DNA of 64,000 nucleotides, taken from positions 3,782,001 through 3,846,000 of the forward strand of contig JAFEVB010000002.1 of the NCBI GenBank assembly GCA_032629725.1. The letters run 5' to 3'. Positions 1 to 10,991 of this stretch are shown here, one piece after another. This DNA comes from Gremmenia infestans (lineage: Eukaryota > Ascomycota > Leotiomycetes > Helotiales > Hamatocanthoscyphaceae). The notes under the pieces were generated by a model. That model was given only the letters and a program-made list of their open reading frames with translations. It made no database searches and was not told where the DNA came from. Position numbers and translations under genes: made by a program. Within the stretch, counting starts at the first letter, position 1. Each line of letters opens with the position of its first letter.

Positions 1-2766
1 TATAGTTTTTCATAAGCAAGTATTAGAACGGAATGTGCAACTTACGAGGCGCTTTCCACCTGGACCTCAAATTTTGGGGCTGCCGGCGCACGTTGACCGG
101 TGAGGATAGGAGAAGGCTGAGCAGACCCCCGACCGGAGCCTCGAAGACGCTAAGTGGCGGTTAGGAGAACCTCTTAGGCTGTAGAATAATTAGCAGTGAA
201 CATAACAAGGGTTAGGGTTCTATACACGGCGTGACTGGGTCTGCAGAGGCGACTGGAGTTTTGGGGGCTCTGCGGGCCTTTGGCTTGGGGGTGGGAGTTG
301 TGGGGTCTCTGCGGGCCGTTGTCTTAGTGGTGGTGGGATGGACCTAGGCCGCGACCTCCGTGATGGAGCGCTTTAGCGAGGGCACAGCTTCCTGCTCGTC
401 GGAGTCTGAAGGCTCGATGATAGGTTATTCCTCACTCTCAACGGCGAGTAGTTCCTCATTGTCGACGTTAACGTTAACGGCGGATGGTTCCTCTGGCTTG
501 GGCATTTCATAATGGAAGATGACTAGGAAGATCAGTTAAGAAGTGCAAGTAGGGATCACATAAAACTGACCGTGGTGGGCTGCATGCATAATGCGGCTAC
601 CTTCTGGATCAAGAGCTTTCATTTCCAACATCGCCTTGTAGAGCTAAAATGCAGCATTACAAGTCAAGAAATACCATACGTGCCCCAGCACGGGGAACTA
701 AAAGCTATAAGTTCAAACACACCATGGCTAGCAACATTGTTCATTGTTCTTGTTTGACGTCGTCATCGAATGGAAATCCCAATTGCTGATTCCAAGAGGG
801 GTTTAAGGGGGGGGGGTTCTGCTTCTTATATACTAAAATTCAGATGCGAACTTTGCAAGTGGACATAATCTAAAGTGAATGCACTCTACATACGCAGCAG
901 TTATAATCAAGAAGGAGTGCGGGACGAGGGTATAAAAGGTTCAAGGGAGATATTTGGCATTTTGCTAACATCAAGAGCATATAGATGATGGAGTAACTAA
1001 ACATTATTGCATAGATACGTGACCGCAATAGAAGGTAAGATATAGCCTGTGAAGTTAATTATCATATCCAGGAATAAAAGACTTGCAATTTAAATGTTCA
1101 TAGGATATTCATCATTATTAGATAGCAGATAGCCTTTGCTGTCAATGAATTCATTTCAGTCAACTCATTCATCCTCATCACCCGATAAAACCCACCTCCT
1201 CTACCACAGGCAGAAAATTTCATCAAAGGTAATAAACATACCTGACTATCTTCAAACCTATCTGCCGCATTTCCAGGAAACAGCAGATACCCTTTCCAAC
1301 AGGCGTAAGCAATTCCAATAGCCTTAATACTTGTTTCTAGATTAGTGCCAAAGAGTAGCATAGAATCCAAAAGCATGGAGGTTTTGTAGACAGATAAAGG
1401 TAATGAATCATAGAGCGGAAGTGACTAAGAAATAAGTAAAAACAGGTGCTTGAAATGACCAACTAACCTCACCCGCATTCCATCCCCCTTCTACCTCCCC
1501 ATCCTCTTCCAAACATAAAACCAATAAAAACACACAAATACACACGAAACAGCACCAAAGAGAACAAACCCGCGTTTCACCAATCATGATTCCAGTGCAT
1601 GACTTGCTACAACAGACATAGTGCTCCGTACATTCCTCCTCCATATTAACTTGCCTAAATCAATTGCACTTCCTCCTCCGTAATTTCACAAATTCGTGAA
1701 ACACATTATCAGATAATCCTTCTATCCCTCCATCGCAACACTGCTATCATGCAACACAACACAACACAACCCACTCACTCACTCACCCACCCACTCGTTC
1801 AAACACAACACTAAAAGCAAAATAACCCCCCCCCGCGGGCCCCTCTTCCTAAAGTACATCAATCAGCCTACTAGCTTGCTCTCTACCTCTACCTCTACCT
1901 CTACCCCTCCGACTCATTCCAATCAAGACATACCTCGGTATCAGATCTTTCGCTCGCTTGCTTGCATATATATCATGTCCCCTGGCCTGTGTATATCTCG
2001 AGCGCGAGACAGCGATTCAGCGAGCGAACAAGAGACTGGGAGGGAGGGTTGAGAAGTAGAGAGGAGTGTCGCTCACCACAATCGCAATTCGGAAAGTTGA
2101 GACCAAGCATTCCGGTGTGTAGGATAATTGGTACTGTAGGTGGAAAATATTTACTGTATCAGGTTATAGACGAGAATGGCTGGATGGAAGGTAGTTGTTG
2201 GTATCACAGGTGTTGATACGTGATCACTTCTTCTATACTACGTAGTAGACTTGATTCTGGTATTCTGGTTGATGTTGCTTAGCATTCATAGTGGTGTTGT
2301 GTATGCGAAGAGGTGATGCCTCTTCGCTGACTAAGCTACGCGAGATCACATAACTAGAAAGGTCGGGATGCTAGACTATTATCCCAACAGTAGGTGAGTA
2401 TCAGGTATAAAGGTCAAATGAGACTGTTTAAACCCCCGCTAGGAAATAAATACTCAAGGACATATCACATACAACATTAAGACAAAAAGGTATTTCAAGG
2501 TATTTATTTCAAGTAACTTATATCTATATACAAGCAAATCCTATAACATCCTCTAAAAAATCTCAAAGTAGAGTTTTCTATCATAAACCATAACTTCATT
2601 CCCAAGCCCCAAGTATTTTACCCAGTAGTTATCGCAATAAATAAATGAAAAACAGGTAGACTGCTGTAGTAGTATAGTGACACAACGCCCTCAGCCAGTA
2701 TCGTATAGTAAGGGAACGCTAAACCGCAGCAAATTAATCCAACACCAAGAGCAAGTCAAACAGGAA
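1..2766. other. Gene-free stretch at left edge
   Basis: I see no coding region here. Open frames are under 95 codons, lack recognisable domains and lie on both strands. The stretch holds C-rich and CA-rich simple sequence around 1740-1910 and a TATAAA at about 931 that I cannot tie to a gene. The part next to 2766 should contain the 3' untranslated region of the minus-strand bZIP gene. Confidence 0.55.
1881..1907. repeat. Short tandem repeat, CTACCT-type hexamer
   Basis: About four and a half copies of a six-base unit CTCTAC stand in an otherwise C/T-rich tract. It is followed by unrelated sequence, so it looks like an ordinary microsatellite. Confidence 0.8.
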
Positions 2767-4633
2767 CTACAGGTTCACTGTAAGGAGCGCTAGCCGTTCA
2801 GCGACAGCATCCATTTCAGCCGCTAACCGTTCTACCTTCCTCATACACGCATCATCACTAGCAGACAAAACAACGAGTTCGTAGTTGGATGGCTTGGCTG
2901 TGACGTCGATGGTGCTGAGGTCAAAGGAGAATTCTTCGGGTTTGGAAGCAGTGATAACGGGAGTGGATGAAGCAGACGAAGTGAACAGAGCAAAGGTAGG
3001 ATCGGAGTCAAATTCCTCGTCCACGACCTCGACAACATTGGCGGGTGCTTCCTCAGCGGTAGATTCAGGCACGCGTTCAACAGTCGGAAGCTCGACCTTC
3101 TCGTCATCGCTGGCGATAGCAGTAAACGAGTTGGTAGACTTGCCGGAAAGGACCTCAGTATCAATGGTTGTCTCCGGGAGGCTCAGACATGAGAAGACCT
3201 GGGGTTGGTAAGAGAATGATCCATCCGAGCCGAGGTCGAGCATAGAGAAGTCCATGTGTTGCTCAGGAATCAGGGTCATTCCAATGTGTTGTTGTTGTTG
3301 CTGCTGCATTTGCTGAGCGGCGTATGGGTTGACATCCTTTCGAACTTGGCGTCGAGGCGCTTGCTGTTGCTGCTGGTGCTCAACCCGAGGCTGGGTTACT
3401 TGTTGGGCGGTTTGAGCTGCGGCTGGGTTCTGGGAGAGTGTGTCCAAGAAGCCGGAGAAGGAAGGGGACGAGAGAAGCATGCGCGTGAGGTCTGACAGGC
3501 GGGTGTTCTCCTCCATCAAGGCTCGGTTGGTGGAGCGGAGATCTTGGTTCTCGTTAACCTTGCCAGCGATCTCTCCTTCAAGCTGTCCAATGTATTCTAA
3601 AATGTGTTAGCTGTTGTTGATTCAAATTCAGATTCATATTCTTACCCTTCCTTCTTGAGCGGAAAGCGCGTGCAGAAACCTTATTTCGTAGTTGTCTTCG
3701 CTCCTTGCTGCTAAGCTTCTTTCCTTCCTCACTAGCCAGCAACCTCTCATCCTCATCCATTTCCTCTTCATCCTTGCGCATGCGATGTGCGTGAGACATG
3801 TTATCGGGAGAGTGAGAATTGTTGTCCTCTGTGCCAACGCTGTTCTGTCTCATTGAGTTGAGAAGCTGGGAGATCTTCTCTTCGACGATGGGATCGGTTG
3901 GTGGGTGGGACGCTCTTGGTCTTTGAGATGGTTGTCTAGCCTGTGCACCCATAGCGTTTTGTCGTTGCTGTTGGATGATGTGCTGTTGTTGCTTCTGTTG
4001 GGCCTGCGCCTTGGCCAAGGCTTGCTGTTGGTGCATGCCAGGCCAGAGACGACCAACATTGCTAGTCTGAGTTGGCGGGCCAGATGAGACTGGCAGTCCG
4101 TCGTGGGAAGCACCAATTGCGCTCGGGTCAACAAACTCGTTTGAAGATTGTTCGGGATAGAAGTATGCTGGCTCTGGGTTAGGCGATTCGAACTCCATGT
4201 CCATATCGGTTGGGTTGAACGAACCATTTCTTGTCGGAGCCGTGTTGAAGTCGACAAAGTCGTCGTTCGGGCTAAGTCCAGACAAATATCCATCACTAAA
4301 TCCATACTGGCTGTTGATGTGTGCGTTAGAAGAGTTCACGGCCAATGTGTTTGCAACAGCTCCCTGTGGGATGCCGGTCTGCTGTCGATAGAGATCATAG
4401 TTATGGCTCGGACCGGATAGGCTGGGTTGACTCGAAGGCATGGTCGGTGGCGTGTTTGATACAGGCTTTGTCAAGAACTCGCTCTTGGTGGCAGAAGGAG
4501 AGATGGATGGAGATGAGTAGGAGACCTGCTCGTAGCCCGAGAAGTCGATTAATGCGTCCAAAGGATCGAGACAGCCGGTCTGCTGGGAATTGGACGTCTT
4601 CATGGAGGAGGGTTGATGGGATGAGGTCGTCAT
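2767..4633 (-). CDS. bZIP transcription factor, glutamine-rich, 605 aa
   Basis: Two exons, 4633-3646 and 3596-2767, are joined by a 49-nt intron (donor GTAAGA, branch CTAAC, acceptor TTTTAG). The join gives 605 residues. The intron falls inside the bZIP domain. The basic region reads SSKERRQLRNKVSARAFRSRR at about 308-328, with the NxxSARxFRxR contact signature, and continues across the junction into EYIGQLEGEIAGKVNENQDL, a leucine-zipper-like coil. The N-terminal half is Ser/Thr/Pro/Gln rich with glutamine runs near 200-225, and a second glutamine-rich block follows the zipper. The product is a nuclear DNA-binding regulator. Fungal relatives I would compare first are MeaB and the Metarhizium MBZ1 type, but I cannot decide between them and give no symbol. 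The start sits downstream of a long leader with no other ATG. Confidence 0.93.
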
Positions 4634-5226
4634 GATGGCCTCGGTGATTGGGAAGTCGCACTCAGGATAGTGTGAATGTTATAATCTCGATGAATGTGTT
4701 GAGTATCGTATTGTTGTTGTTATTCTGGGTCGGATGACTGAGGTGAGAATGGGTGGTGTGAATGAGGTTGAAATGTGTTTTGTTGCAAGAGTGCGGGCGG
4801 GTGTTTCTGTTTTGATGGGGCGGCCAGGAGAGATTTGAGAGATTTGGATAGGGTAGCTGGATAGGTGCCTGGGGAAGGATATTTGGCCTGGTTAAGAGGC
4901 GACGCGCGTCCAAAGTGCTCGGGACTGGACTGGGGGCCCGATTAAACTCCGACCTGCTACTTCGTAATAAGCGACTACTGATTCCGCAGCACAGCACAGC
5001 ACAACACTTCGTATTCCTGATGGAGGGATGTGGTAGAGAAAGGGAAGTTGAGATGTTGTTGTGTATTGATAGATATGATTGATCTTGGTTGATCAGATTG
5101 TAACTTCTACAGTATAAGGTTCTTTTCTGTATTGGATAAATGAATAAACAAACGATGGAGAGACAGTCAACGTCGCAAGGGTAAAAGCAGACGACTGGAC
5201 TCTTCTCTTGTCTTTAATCGGAAAGG
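4634..5226 (-). promoter_or_regulatory. ATG-free upstream leader candidate of the bZIP gene
   Basis: Reading the minus strand upstream from the bZIP start, no ATG triplet occurs for 593 nt; the first lies at 5227-5229. The stretch is rich in AAC, CAC and CTC runs on the mRNA strand, as is common in long fungal 5' leaders. That it is transcribed is inference. The start of transcription is not visible. Confidence 0.5.
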
Positions 5227-5915
5227 CATAAAACCCGAACCGGGGATGATTCCATTTTCATATTAATTATGCTGCCTGCCCCTTTTCAGGTTCTGGTGAG
5301 ACGGGAGGCATCATCATGCACCGTTCATTTAACTGCACTGCCTCACAATCAATGGCCACGATAAGCTTGATATTCCATGAGCCAGCGCCTCTCGTCCACC
5401 AACCATAATCCTGCGTTTACACTTTCCTCCGACCCGCCGCGTGGCAAAGACATCCCTGCTTGATCACAACGGCCTCCTCCAATCGGCAGGTCTGGATGGG
5501 ACGGCCAGCTCGGACACCGATGAATAGGCAGTATCCGGCGAGAGCTGATTGGTCGTTTCGTATTGCTTATTTGCCTACTTTAGGACCTTAGCCCCCCCCT
5601 CAGCCCGGTTTTCTCTTTGGGTCTGGTCTGGTGTGGTCTGTCTGGGTCTGGGTCTTTTTCCGATTCTTTCATTCTTCCATTCTTCGCTACTCCTTCTAGC
5701 GTGTTTCCTTGTACGGCCGAGATGAGATGTTCATGTGGGCACAGATGGATGGATGGATGCATGGATGGAAACGTCTTCGTCAGAAGGGACGACTTTGTTT
5801 CATGTTTCTTCTGTTAGGGCTAGGCTTCACTTCGGAGGATACAGTATACCGGTACTTGATTGAGGCTTGTTCCCAGCGAGTCATTGACATCCAAGCCATG
5901 ATAAACTTCTTCAAT

Positions 5916-5953
5916 TGGGCTTGGGCGTGGGCGTGGACGTGAGCGTGAGCGTC
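5916..5953. repeat. Imperfect GGGCGT hexamer repeat
   Basis: Several imperfect copies of a GGGCGT / GAGCGT hexamer follow one another. It is not part of any gene I can support. Confidence 0.7.
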
Positions 5954-6480
5954 ATAGGGGCCGACGTGGAGGAGAGAATTCGGTGCTCCCTACTGTATCG
6001 AACTGCAAAGTCGAAAGTTCCTGATAAATCTGCGGTCATGGTGCGGTGCAGTATCGCCAATTCGAAGATTAAGTGCCCAGATGCCAGGCCAGGTGAGTTC
6101 CAAAGAACAATCTATGGTATGTAGATCTACAAAGTAAATGCGGCTCAACCCATCAATCGACCCACGAATCCAAAAACCAACATCAGATAAAAGAGCGCCA
6201 AGACATTATGCCCACTCGGCGCTCGCTTCATCTTACCTCGCCCACATGCCGGCCCCCTAGTCCCTGTATAAGCGGGACAGCCTCGCTCATCGCATCGCCT
6301 CAAAAGTGTCTCATTCTTCTAGGACATCTTCCCCACTATTCATCCAGAACAGGAGAGCACAAAGCTTTGTTCATGCATCATGCGTCCATCACCCTTCTGG
6401 CCTTATTCCCAGCAGAGCTGAAGAGTTTAAACTTTGAAGACTCGTGAGAGTGGAGTCCCTTCTAAATCCGAGTTCTATGC

Positions 6481-6520
6481 CACATCCACATCCACATCCA
6501 CATCCACATCCACATCCACA
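6481..6520. repeat. CACATC hexanucleotide microsatellite
   Basis: Six and two-thirds perfect copies of CACATC. In the frames open across it, it would encode His-Pro or Cys-Gly dipeptide runs, but neither frame belongs to a recognisable gene. Confidence 0.95.
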
Positions 6521-6912
6521 AAGGCCAAAATACAGAGTAAACAGCCGTCCTATCCACAAGGCTGATGATGTGTTGTCCTCATCATCGCAAGTTTCAACAG
6601 ACTGTGCTAAGAATAAATACACGGTTGCTAATTGGTGGTGGTGGAGTTGACATTCTCGATACAGTACCTCTCGCCTTTCCAACCAACTTGTTGTCGCTGG
6701 TCTCGTCCTGGACAGAAAAAGCGGCACTCGTTTTGAAATGTTTTTCAGTGTGCAAACTCGGCATGAAACAATTAGAATTAGTGCCGCTTTCGTACAAAGA
6801 AACTTTGTCTAGAACGCCGGTAATTCGTATACGTGTGCACTGTGCCCATTCCATTCTACAACTACTCGAGTAAGTACACCGGCAGTTCTATTGCGCACTG
6901 CGAATCAAGGAA

Positions 6913-6937
6913 TGATCACTGATCACTGATCACTGAT
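6913..6937. repeat. TGATCAC heptamer repeat
   Basis: About three and a half copies of a seven-base unit containing the palindrome TGATCA. It could equally be a chance repeat or a small cluster of palindromic sites. No gene is near. Confidence 0.85.
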
Positions 6938-8336
6938 GAGAGAAAAGCTTCCCTTTCCTAACCAAGTCACACCTTAAAGCTTAATCAATCACCCATCCGA
7001 CGATCGACGATCAATGAAAATCTCAATTTAATGAATAAAGAGAAAGCCCACCCGAGAACCCAAAAAGCTTATTAAAGCGGGAAACCATCGAAATAGTGGA
7101 CATTTCTTGGTATGAGCGTAAGCCACGTAATAGTCGATCGTGTGGCTTGGACTTGGGACGACCCAAAAGGAGGCGAGCGAGATTTTCTAATTTTAGACAA
7201 GTCTCAGGAGTCCGGGCAGGTTTATGCGTAAGGTAAGAAACATAACATTGTTACTTGACGAGTGTCACGGGAAATGAAGGAGTACAGTCTGTATCTATGT
7301 ATCAAATATCGAGAAAAGGAAAGGAGGGAGAGATGGAGCAAGCAAAGTTGCTAAATCCATCTATAGTCTCTCATCTCCAGACGCATTGGGATTCCCGAAC
7401 GAATTTTAAAAACGAGCCTCCTTTTTCAAGCTCCAGTCACGTTATCTTCCCCGAGTTTATTTACAGTTGCGAACAATGACCTCACAAACAACAAGTTTGT
7501 GCTACCTACCGCATCACTCGTTGAAGTGCCACCTTGCATCTTCTAATAGCAGGACCAAACAACCAACACTTTACGGAGTACCTTCGAGTAGGTAGGTTTT
7601 GACAGCAAGGCTATATCAGATGGTAATCTGCCTCGAAGTGTTTTGCTGCTTTCACTAGAATAATTAGTACGACAAGAGCCACTTCAGCAATAGTGGTTAT
7701 ACATTATTGCGCATTACCGCATATACGTTGTACACCCGCGGTTCTTCCAAATCATACAATTCAGTATTCGTTTCATTGTATTGGTAAATACTAAAACTCA
7801 TATACATGATACTAAGACGGCCATCTCAGTGGATATATACACTTGCATGTCAACATCTCTAGCATACATTGAAACTCTTAACTCTCCGTGTCCAAGCAAC
7901 GATTCAATCAAAAGCCATGTGCTGTATAGTAGCAACTTCGGGTATTCCCCAAACAGAATCTTGTACATGCTTGATCGCTTGATCACCACGTCATTCCCTG
8001 CAGCCATCCATCCAGCCGCATTCCCAAAACGGGAAAACATCTCGAAAGCTTGCAGGAAACGATACTCCACAGTTCAAGACAACAACTTGCAATGTTTACA
8101 TTCCCGTTCCGACGAGATTATTCGCTCTGATCTTTTGCCGGTTGTGTAACAATGTCATTAAACTGCATCACAACAAGCAGTGAGACTGGGAGATGCGTAG
8201 TCAAGTTCTTGTTTCGAAGGAAATGCCCTTTTCAGCATGCTGATAGTACATCGGATGTCGGAATCTGCGTCACTGCATGGCGATGCGGTGAATTTAGAGC
8301 TGGTAAAGATGTGTTGGAGGGAGAGATGGGATGATG

Positions 8337-8343
8337 TATAAAG
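8337..8343 (+). promoter_or_regulatory. TATA box candidate for the FAD oxidase gene
   Basis: TATAAAG lies 116 bp before the ATG at 8459, a normal distance for a fungal TATA promoter with a short leader. Assignment is by position only. Confidence 0.45.
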
Positions 8344-8458
8344 GGCATGAAGAGACTTTCCATCATGGCAACAACTCATCCATCAACCCTTGAGTTTCCC
8401 ACTGGTCTATCGGAAGGATCAAGCAGCTCGATCTGACAACGATTGAACAACCGGCACA

Positions 8459-10231
8459 ATGCTCCTTTTCGCATCTTTCATCTCCTCCCTCGCCCTCACC
8501 TGGGCAGCACCCACTACCCAAGATCCGGGCTACAACTGTCAACCCGGCCAGAAATGCTGGCCATCCTTGCAAGAATGGCAACAATTGAACCAGACCATCG
8601 ACGGACACTTGTATCAAACCGTCCCCATGGGAGCCCCTTGCTATGAGAATTCAACATCCTACAACGCAGCAACTTGCGACGTCGTGGAGAACAACTACAA
8701 CAACAGCATCCCCAGAGGCGATTACTACGGCCAAACCTACTGGCAAAACTGGGAGGCTTGCGGCACAACCGGCTGTTCTCTCCTATCAGAAGACCCTACG
8801 GAGAAATTGTACCCTACTTGCTCGCTAGGAAGACTTGCCTCATACTACGTCGATGTCCGCAACGCTTCGCATATCTCAGGTGCTTTGAAATTTGCACAGG
8901 CACATAACATCCGTATCAGCATCAAGAATACTGGACACGACTTCTTTGGCCGTTCGTCGGTGCCGAAGTCGCTCGCCATATGGACGCACAACCTGAATAC
9001 TTTTGACTTCTTCCCAAACTTTACCGCATCCAACTGTCCATCAGCCAATGGGAAGAATGTAGGTGAGATGGGAGCCGGCGTCGTGGCTGGGGACTCGTAC
9101 CGCTATTTCAATAGCAAAGGCATGGACGTAACAGGCGGCTACGAAGAATCCGTGGGTATAGCAGGCGGATTCGGACAAGGTGGAGGAGTAGGTGACTTCA
9201 CAACGACCTACGGTCTAATGGTCGACAACGCCGTAGAATTTGAAGTCGTTCTTGCATCCGGCGAAGTCAAGACCATTAACGAATGCAACGACCCTGATCT
9301 ATTCTGGGCCATGCGCGGAGGGGGCGGCGGCACATTTGCAGTCCTCACCAAATACCGAATCCAACTCTACCCATCCCTCCCCATCCACACCTGGAACTTC
9401 AAAGCGAACTTCACCGGCAACCAAACCCAAGCACTCCGCTGGGTCCTCGAAGCGCACGCCGAGAACCAGCTCGAATGGTCCCGACAACTCGTCACAGGAG
9501 GCGCAGACTACTACCCTGAAAAGGTATCCTTCGACATCGTGCTCCCCTACGCCGACGACGGATCCAAGCTAAGAGCCGCAACCGCGAAATTCAACCACTT
9601 CATCAGCAACAGATCCGACATCTCAGTCGTGGAAAACAGCTACATCTCCTTTGCGAACTACACCGCTTACCTGGCTCTATCCGCCGTCGATACCCGGGCC
9701 ACAGAGCCAGCCGGCATTTCCTCCCTCCTCTCATCCCGCCTCATGCCCCGCGAAGTATTCTCCACACCAGCCGGTATAGCTGCGCTCGTCGACGGCGTGA
9801 TGCACGGTATCGATACAGCGCGAAATCTGCTCCCGCTCACGGCCACACAAGTCGTGCTGGAGATCCCAGTCTCGAATCCCGATTCCCAATGCGCGACGTC
9901 TGCGCACCCGGCTTGGCGGGACGCCATCTGGCATATTATCCATGTGGGGGAATGGGAAGAGGTGCTTACTCCGGCTGTGCAGGAGAATGCTACATCGGGG
10001 TTCCTGGAGATTCTGGAGCCGCTGAAGGCGTTGAGTCCGGGTGGAGGGGCGTATCTCAACGAGGCGCATTGGGGGGAACCTGATTGGCAAGCGACGTATT
10101 TTGGGGCTTCTTATGACAGGTTGTTGGAGGTGAAGAATCGTTATGATCCGACTCATATCTTTGATTGTTGGAAATGTGTTGGGTGGAGGGGCGAATCGGA
10201 TCCTTTCTACTCTTGTTATGAGCAGTATTAA
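8459..10231 (+). CDS. Secreted FAD-linked oxidase, berberine-bridge / VAO type, 590 aa
   Basis: A single exon of 590 codons. Residues 1-17 form a signal peptide. The FAD-binding PCMH-type domain spans about 120-305 and includes the NTGH160D motif, whose histidine normally carries the 8-alpha link to FAD. In this family the second, cysteinyl flavin link comes from a GGxCPTVG motif; here the aligned segment reads GGYEESVGIAGG with E229 at the cysteine position, so only a single covalent link is expected. The C-terminal BBE segment is present (YDPTHIFDCW near 560-570). Family members oxidise sugars, alcohols or alkaloid-type substrates with O2, giving H2O2; the closest type I recall is the fungal isoamyl-alcohol-oxidase-like group. 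Substrate is unknown. Neighbouring genes do not suggest a biosynthetic cluster. Confidence 0.93.
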   Translation: MLLFASFISSLALTWAAPTTQDPGYNCQPGQKCWPSLQEWQQLNQTIDGHLYQTVPMGAPCYENSTSYNAATCDVVENNYNNSIPRGDYYGQTYWQNWEACGTTGCSLLSEDPTEKLYPTCSLGRLASYYVDVRNASHISGALKFAQAHNIRISIKNTGHDFFGRSSVPKSLAIWTHNLNTFDFFPNFTASNCPSANGKNVGEMGAGVVAGDSYRYFNSKGMDVTGGYEESVGIAGGFGQGGGVGDFTTTYGLMVDNAVEFEVVLASGEVKTINECNDPDLFWAMRGGGGGTFAVLTKYRIQLYPSLPIHTWNFKANFTGNQTQALRWVLEAHAENQLEWSRQLVTGGADYYPEKVSFDIVLPYADDGSKLRAATAKFNHFISNRSDISVVENSYISFANYTAYLALSAVDTRATEPAGISSLLSSRLMPREVFSTPAGIAALVDGVMHGIDTARNLLPLTATQVVLEIPVSNPDSQCATSAHPAWRDAIWHIIHVGEWEEVLTPAVQENATSGFLEILEPLKALSPGGGAYLNEAHWGEPDWQATYFGASYDRLLEVKNRYDPTHIFDCWKCVGWRGESDPFYSCYEQY

Positions 10232-10991
10232 AGGTAGTCCGTTCTGGTGAAACATATGCCCAGCTGTGAGCTTTAGATTGGGTATTTCTTCAACAAGAAT
10301 TGTACTATAAGTTGTTAGCCTGAGAATAATCATTAACTGCGCTCACAAACAAGTACCCTAACTTACCTCTCTCTATCTTAGCCGCTTATGACAAAGACCT
10401 TAACTACAAGACAGCAGAATCCTATCCATGCATTCGCTAATCCCAACCCCCACTTTCCCCCTCCCCTTTCTTACAATCATCCAAGACACCACAGCACTCG
10501 CCATTCATCGACATGTCAAACTAGCCATCCATCACGCAATATTCCATTCTCGGCGGTTAAATAGATGCCTGGAATAGACCAGGGGTCTCGAAAATGAAAC
10601 CTGAATCCTGGGTGTGATGCCTTCAAGGCACCCAAGATTATTATGATCCTGTATTGTCGTCTTGTTAATTCCATTGCTTGCTGGCGCGTAATCAACCTGA
10701 TGTGCATGTACTGCATTGTACGAAATGTACGTGGAAAAGTAATACGGAGTAATAAAAAGCAGTGGAAGTTTGGCTGTTGCTGGTGCCTGGCCTGGATGCG
10801 CTGATTGCGTACTGTAGTAAAGCACCTTCCTAACGTGGTACGCGGGGTAGCTCCCCTCCAGCTGCAGCTACCTACTTGATAGTAACGTCAACTCAAGCTT
10901 ATTCTATACATCCCATAAACAAACAGCCTCAACAGGGTGCTTGTATTTTCTTAGATAATTGGCATAATAGTAATACCACTCATATTATACA
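10232..10991. other. Intergenic region, FAD oxidase to carboxypeptidase
   Basis: Nothing supported. It should hold the 3' region of the oxidase and the promoter of the carboxypeptidase. No clear TATA box or repeat is seen. Confidence 0.5.

Larger units (their letters stand above)
5227..8336. other. Gene-free stretch with simple repeats
   Basis: No supported gene. The open frames found here (all under 125 codons) show no family resemblance and no splice-linked continuation. It contains TCTGG-type and GGATGGAT-type low-complexity sequence at about 5617-5768 and the tandem repeats listed separately. The upstream promoter of the bZIP gene and that of the FAD oxidase presumably lie at its two ends. 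Confidence 0.5.

Noticed and set aside
203..222. GGGTTAGGGTT, telomere-like
   Set aside because: Only about two units; an interstitial match of this size is expected by chance and no longer array follows.
4662..4997. 111-codon frame just upstream of the bZIP start
   Set aside because: The frame has no ATG at all in this stretch; it would need a non-ATG start, and its Asn/His/Pro-rich translation reflects leader composition.
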